Source of the DNA: Thermoplasmata archaeon
GTDB lineage: Archaea > Thermoplasmatota > Thermoplasmata > Sysuiplasmatales > Sysuiplasmataceae
Assembly: GCA_021796175.1 (NCBI GenBank)
Contig: JAJYOM010000098.1
Coordinates: forward strand, 1-6,082
Length of the DNA: 6,082 nt
Reading direction: 5' to 3'
Positions 5,653-6,082 of this stretch are shown here, one piece after another; the first letter of the stretch is position 1; each line of letters opens with the position of its first letter. A model generated the notes under the pieces. The model did no database searches. It had not been told where the DNA came from and worked only from the letters and a program-made list of their open reading frames with translations. Position numbers and translations under genes: made by a program.

Positions 5653-6082
5653 TCATTACCCCCCTTAAGAAGCGGTACAAGCAGTGTGCCGGCAGTTGTC
5701 AGATCAAGGACGTACTTTGCCCTTGAATGCGATGTTCCCCTCATCTTAATCACCTGGAGCGTGCGCAGCAGGTCTCCGTTCCTCTCAAGGTTTCCCATCA
5801 GCACCACGCCATCCGCAATTGCCTCCTCCACCCCGTACTTTGAGTATGAAGTATCGGCAGCGGTGAGCTCGGAAATTATCAGCGAAGTCGCACCAAGGCC
5901 CGAAAGCAGTTTGCTGAGGCCCAGGAGCATGTTTCTCAGCTTTTCCTGGGTGTCAACCTGATATGCAACGGAAGTGATTGAATCTATGACCAGCCTTCTC
6001 GCCTTTGTCTCCCTGGTCAGGTCGCCTATGGCGCTGACCAGCAGATCTACGTCCTCGATTGACATCCTGTCGCGGTTGACTG
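5649..6082 (-). CDS. KaiC-like ATPase, C-terminal part (cut by window edge)
   Basis: The frame is open past the right edge, and five more codons (VNRDR) precede the first Met in view at 6065. That Met is internal, because the usual KaiC N-terminal half with its P-loop must lie outside the window. The visible 143 codons cover the C-terminal half of a KaiC/RAD55-type domain: a Walker B strand RRLVIDSIT, the strand LIISEL, the conserved YGVEEAIADGVVLM segment, and the nucleotide-contacting KMRGTSH motif followed by two closing strands. Compared with its two downstream neighbours, this is the member that looks catalytically normal, although its Walker A and catalytic Glu pair cannot be seen. KaiC-family proteins assemble into ring hexamers or act as ATP-dependent switches; the pathway here is unknown. 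It is the first of three visible overlapping genes, and the operon promoter lies beyond the window. Confidence 0.88.
   Translation of the reverse strand, partial: VNRDRMSIEDVDLLVSAIGDLTRETKARRLVIDSITSVAYQVDTQEKLRNMLLGLSKLLSGLGATSLIISELTAADTSYSKYGVEEAIADGVVLMGNLERNGDLLRTLQVIKMRGTSHSRAKYVLDLTTAGTLLVPLLKGGNE

Noticed and set aside
6063..6065. ATG at 6065 as the true start of the first KaiC-like gene, giving a 138-residue protein
   Set aside because: The frame continues upstream to the window edge without a stop, the protein would begin in the middle of a KaiC domain just before Walker B, and no ribosome-binding site is visible. It is a truncated gene.
1..6082. CRISPR repeats, tRNA or rRNA genes, insertion sequences, attachment sites
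   Set aside because: I found no regularly spaced direct repeats, cloverleaf-like segments, transposase motifs or long terminal inverted repeats by eye. Almost all of the window is accounted for by protein genes.

Overview
The window is most consistent with an archaeon, probably Thermoplasmatota or a related euryarchaeal lineage. The support is a run of overlapping genes for KaiC/RAD55-type RecA-fold proteins, TATA-like AT-rich boxes in short intergenic gaps, and a permease whose predicted external loops carry ten N-x-S/T sequons and few charged residues. That loop composition would suit an N-glycosylating acidophile, but the lineage and lifestyle are inferred from protein character, not from a marker gene. 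Nothing marks it as recently acquired: there are no transposases, no tRNA or rRNA genes and no CRISPR repeats.

Layout. Positions 1-128 hold only unassignable edge sequence and a candidate promoter. Positions 129-3772 (+) are a two-gene ABC transporter operon: a LolD/MacB-type ATPase followed, with a 4-base ATGA overlap, by a 980-residue permease with two FtsX modules. Positions 3773-3866 are a small regulatory gap with a hairpin, a cluster of alternating GACAA/TTGTC half-sites and a TATA-like box. Positions 3867-4346 (+) encode a small RDD-family membrane protein. It meets a minus-strand operon tail to tail, with only 8 bp between the stop codons and a perfect hairpin spanning both stops.

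Positions 4355-6082 (-) hold three consecutive KaiC-like genes that overlap by 4 and 1 bases, so they are probably translationally coupled. In transcription order they are: (i) a KaiC-like ATPase cut by the window edge, with a well-conserved C-terminal half; (ii) a 191-residue RecA-fold protein with a Walker-B-like strand but no P-loop; (iii) a 240-residue KaiC-like protein whose P-loop has lost its Lys and Thr (GPPGSGTD) and whose usual catalytic Glu pair is Asn-Asp. The best candidate for an undescribed system is this set of one apparently competent and two apparently non-catalytic KaiC-fold proteins, which could form a mixed complex or signalling switch. That reading is inference: the sequence shows the motifs and gene coupling, not an interaction or a function.
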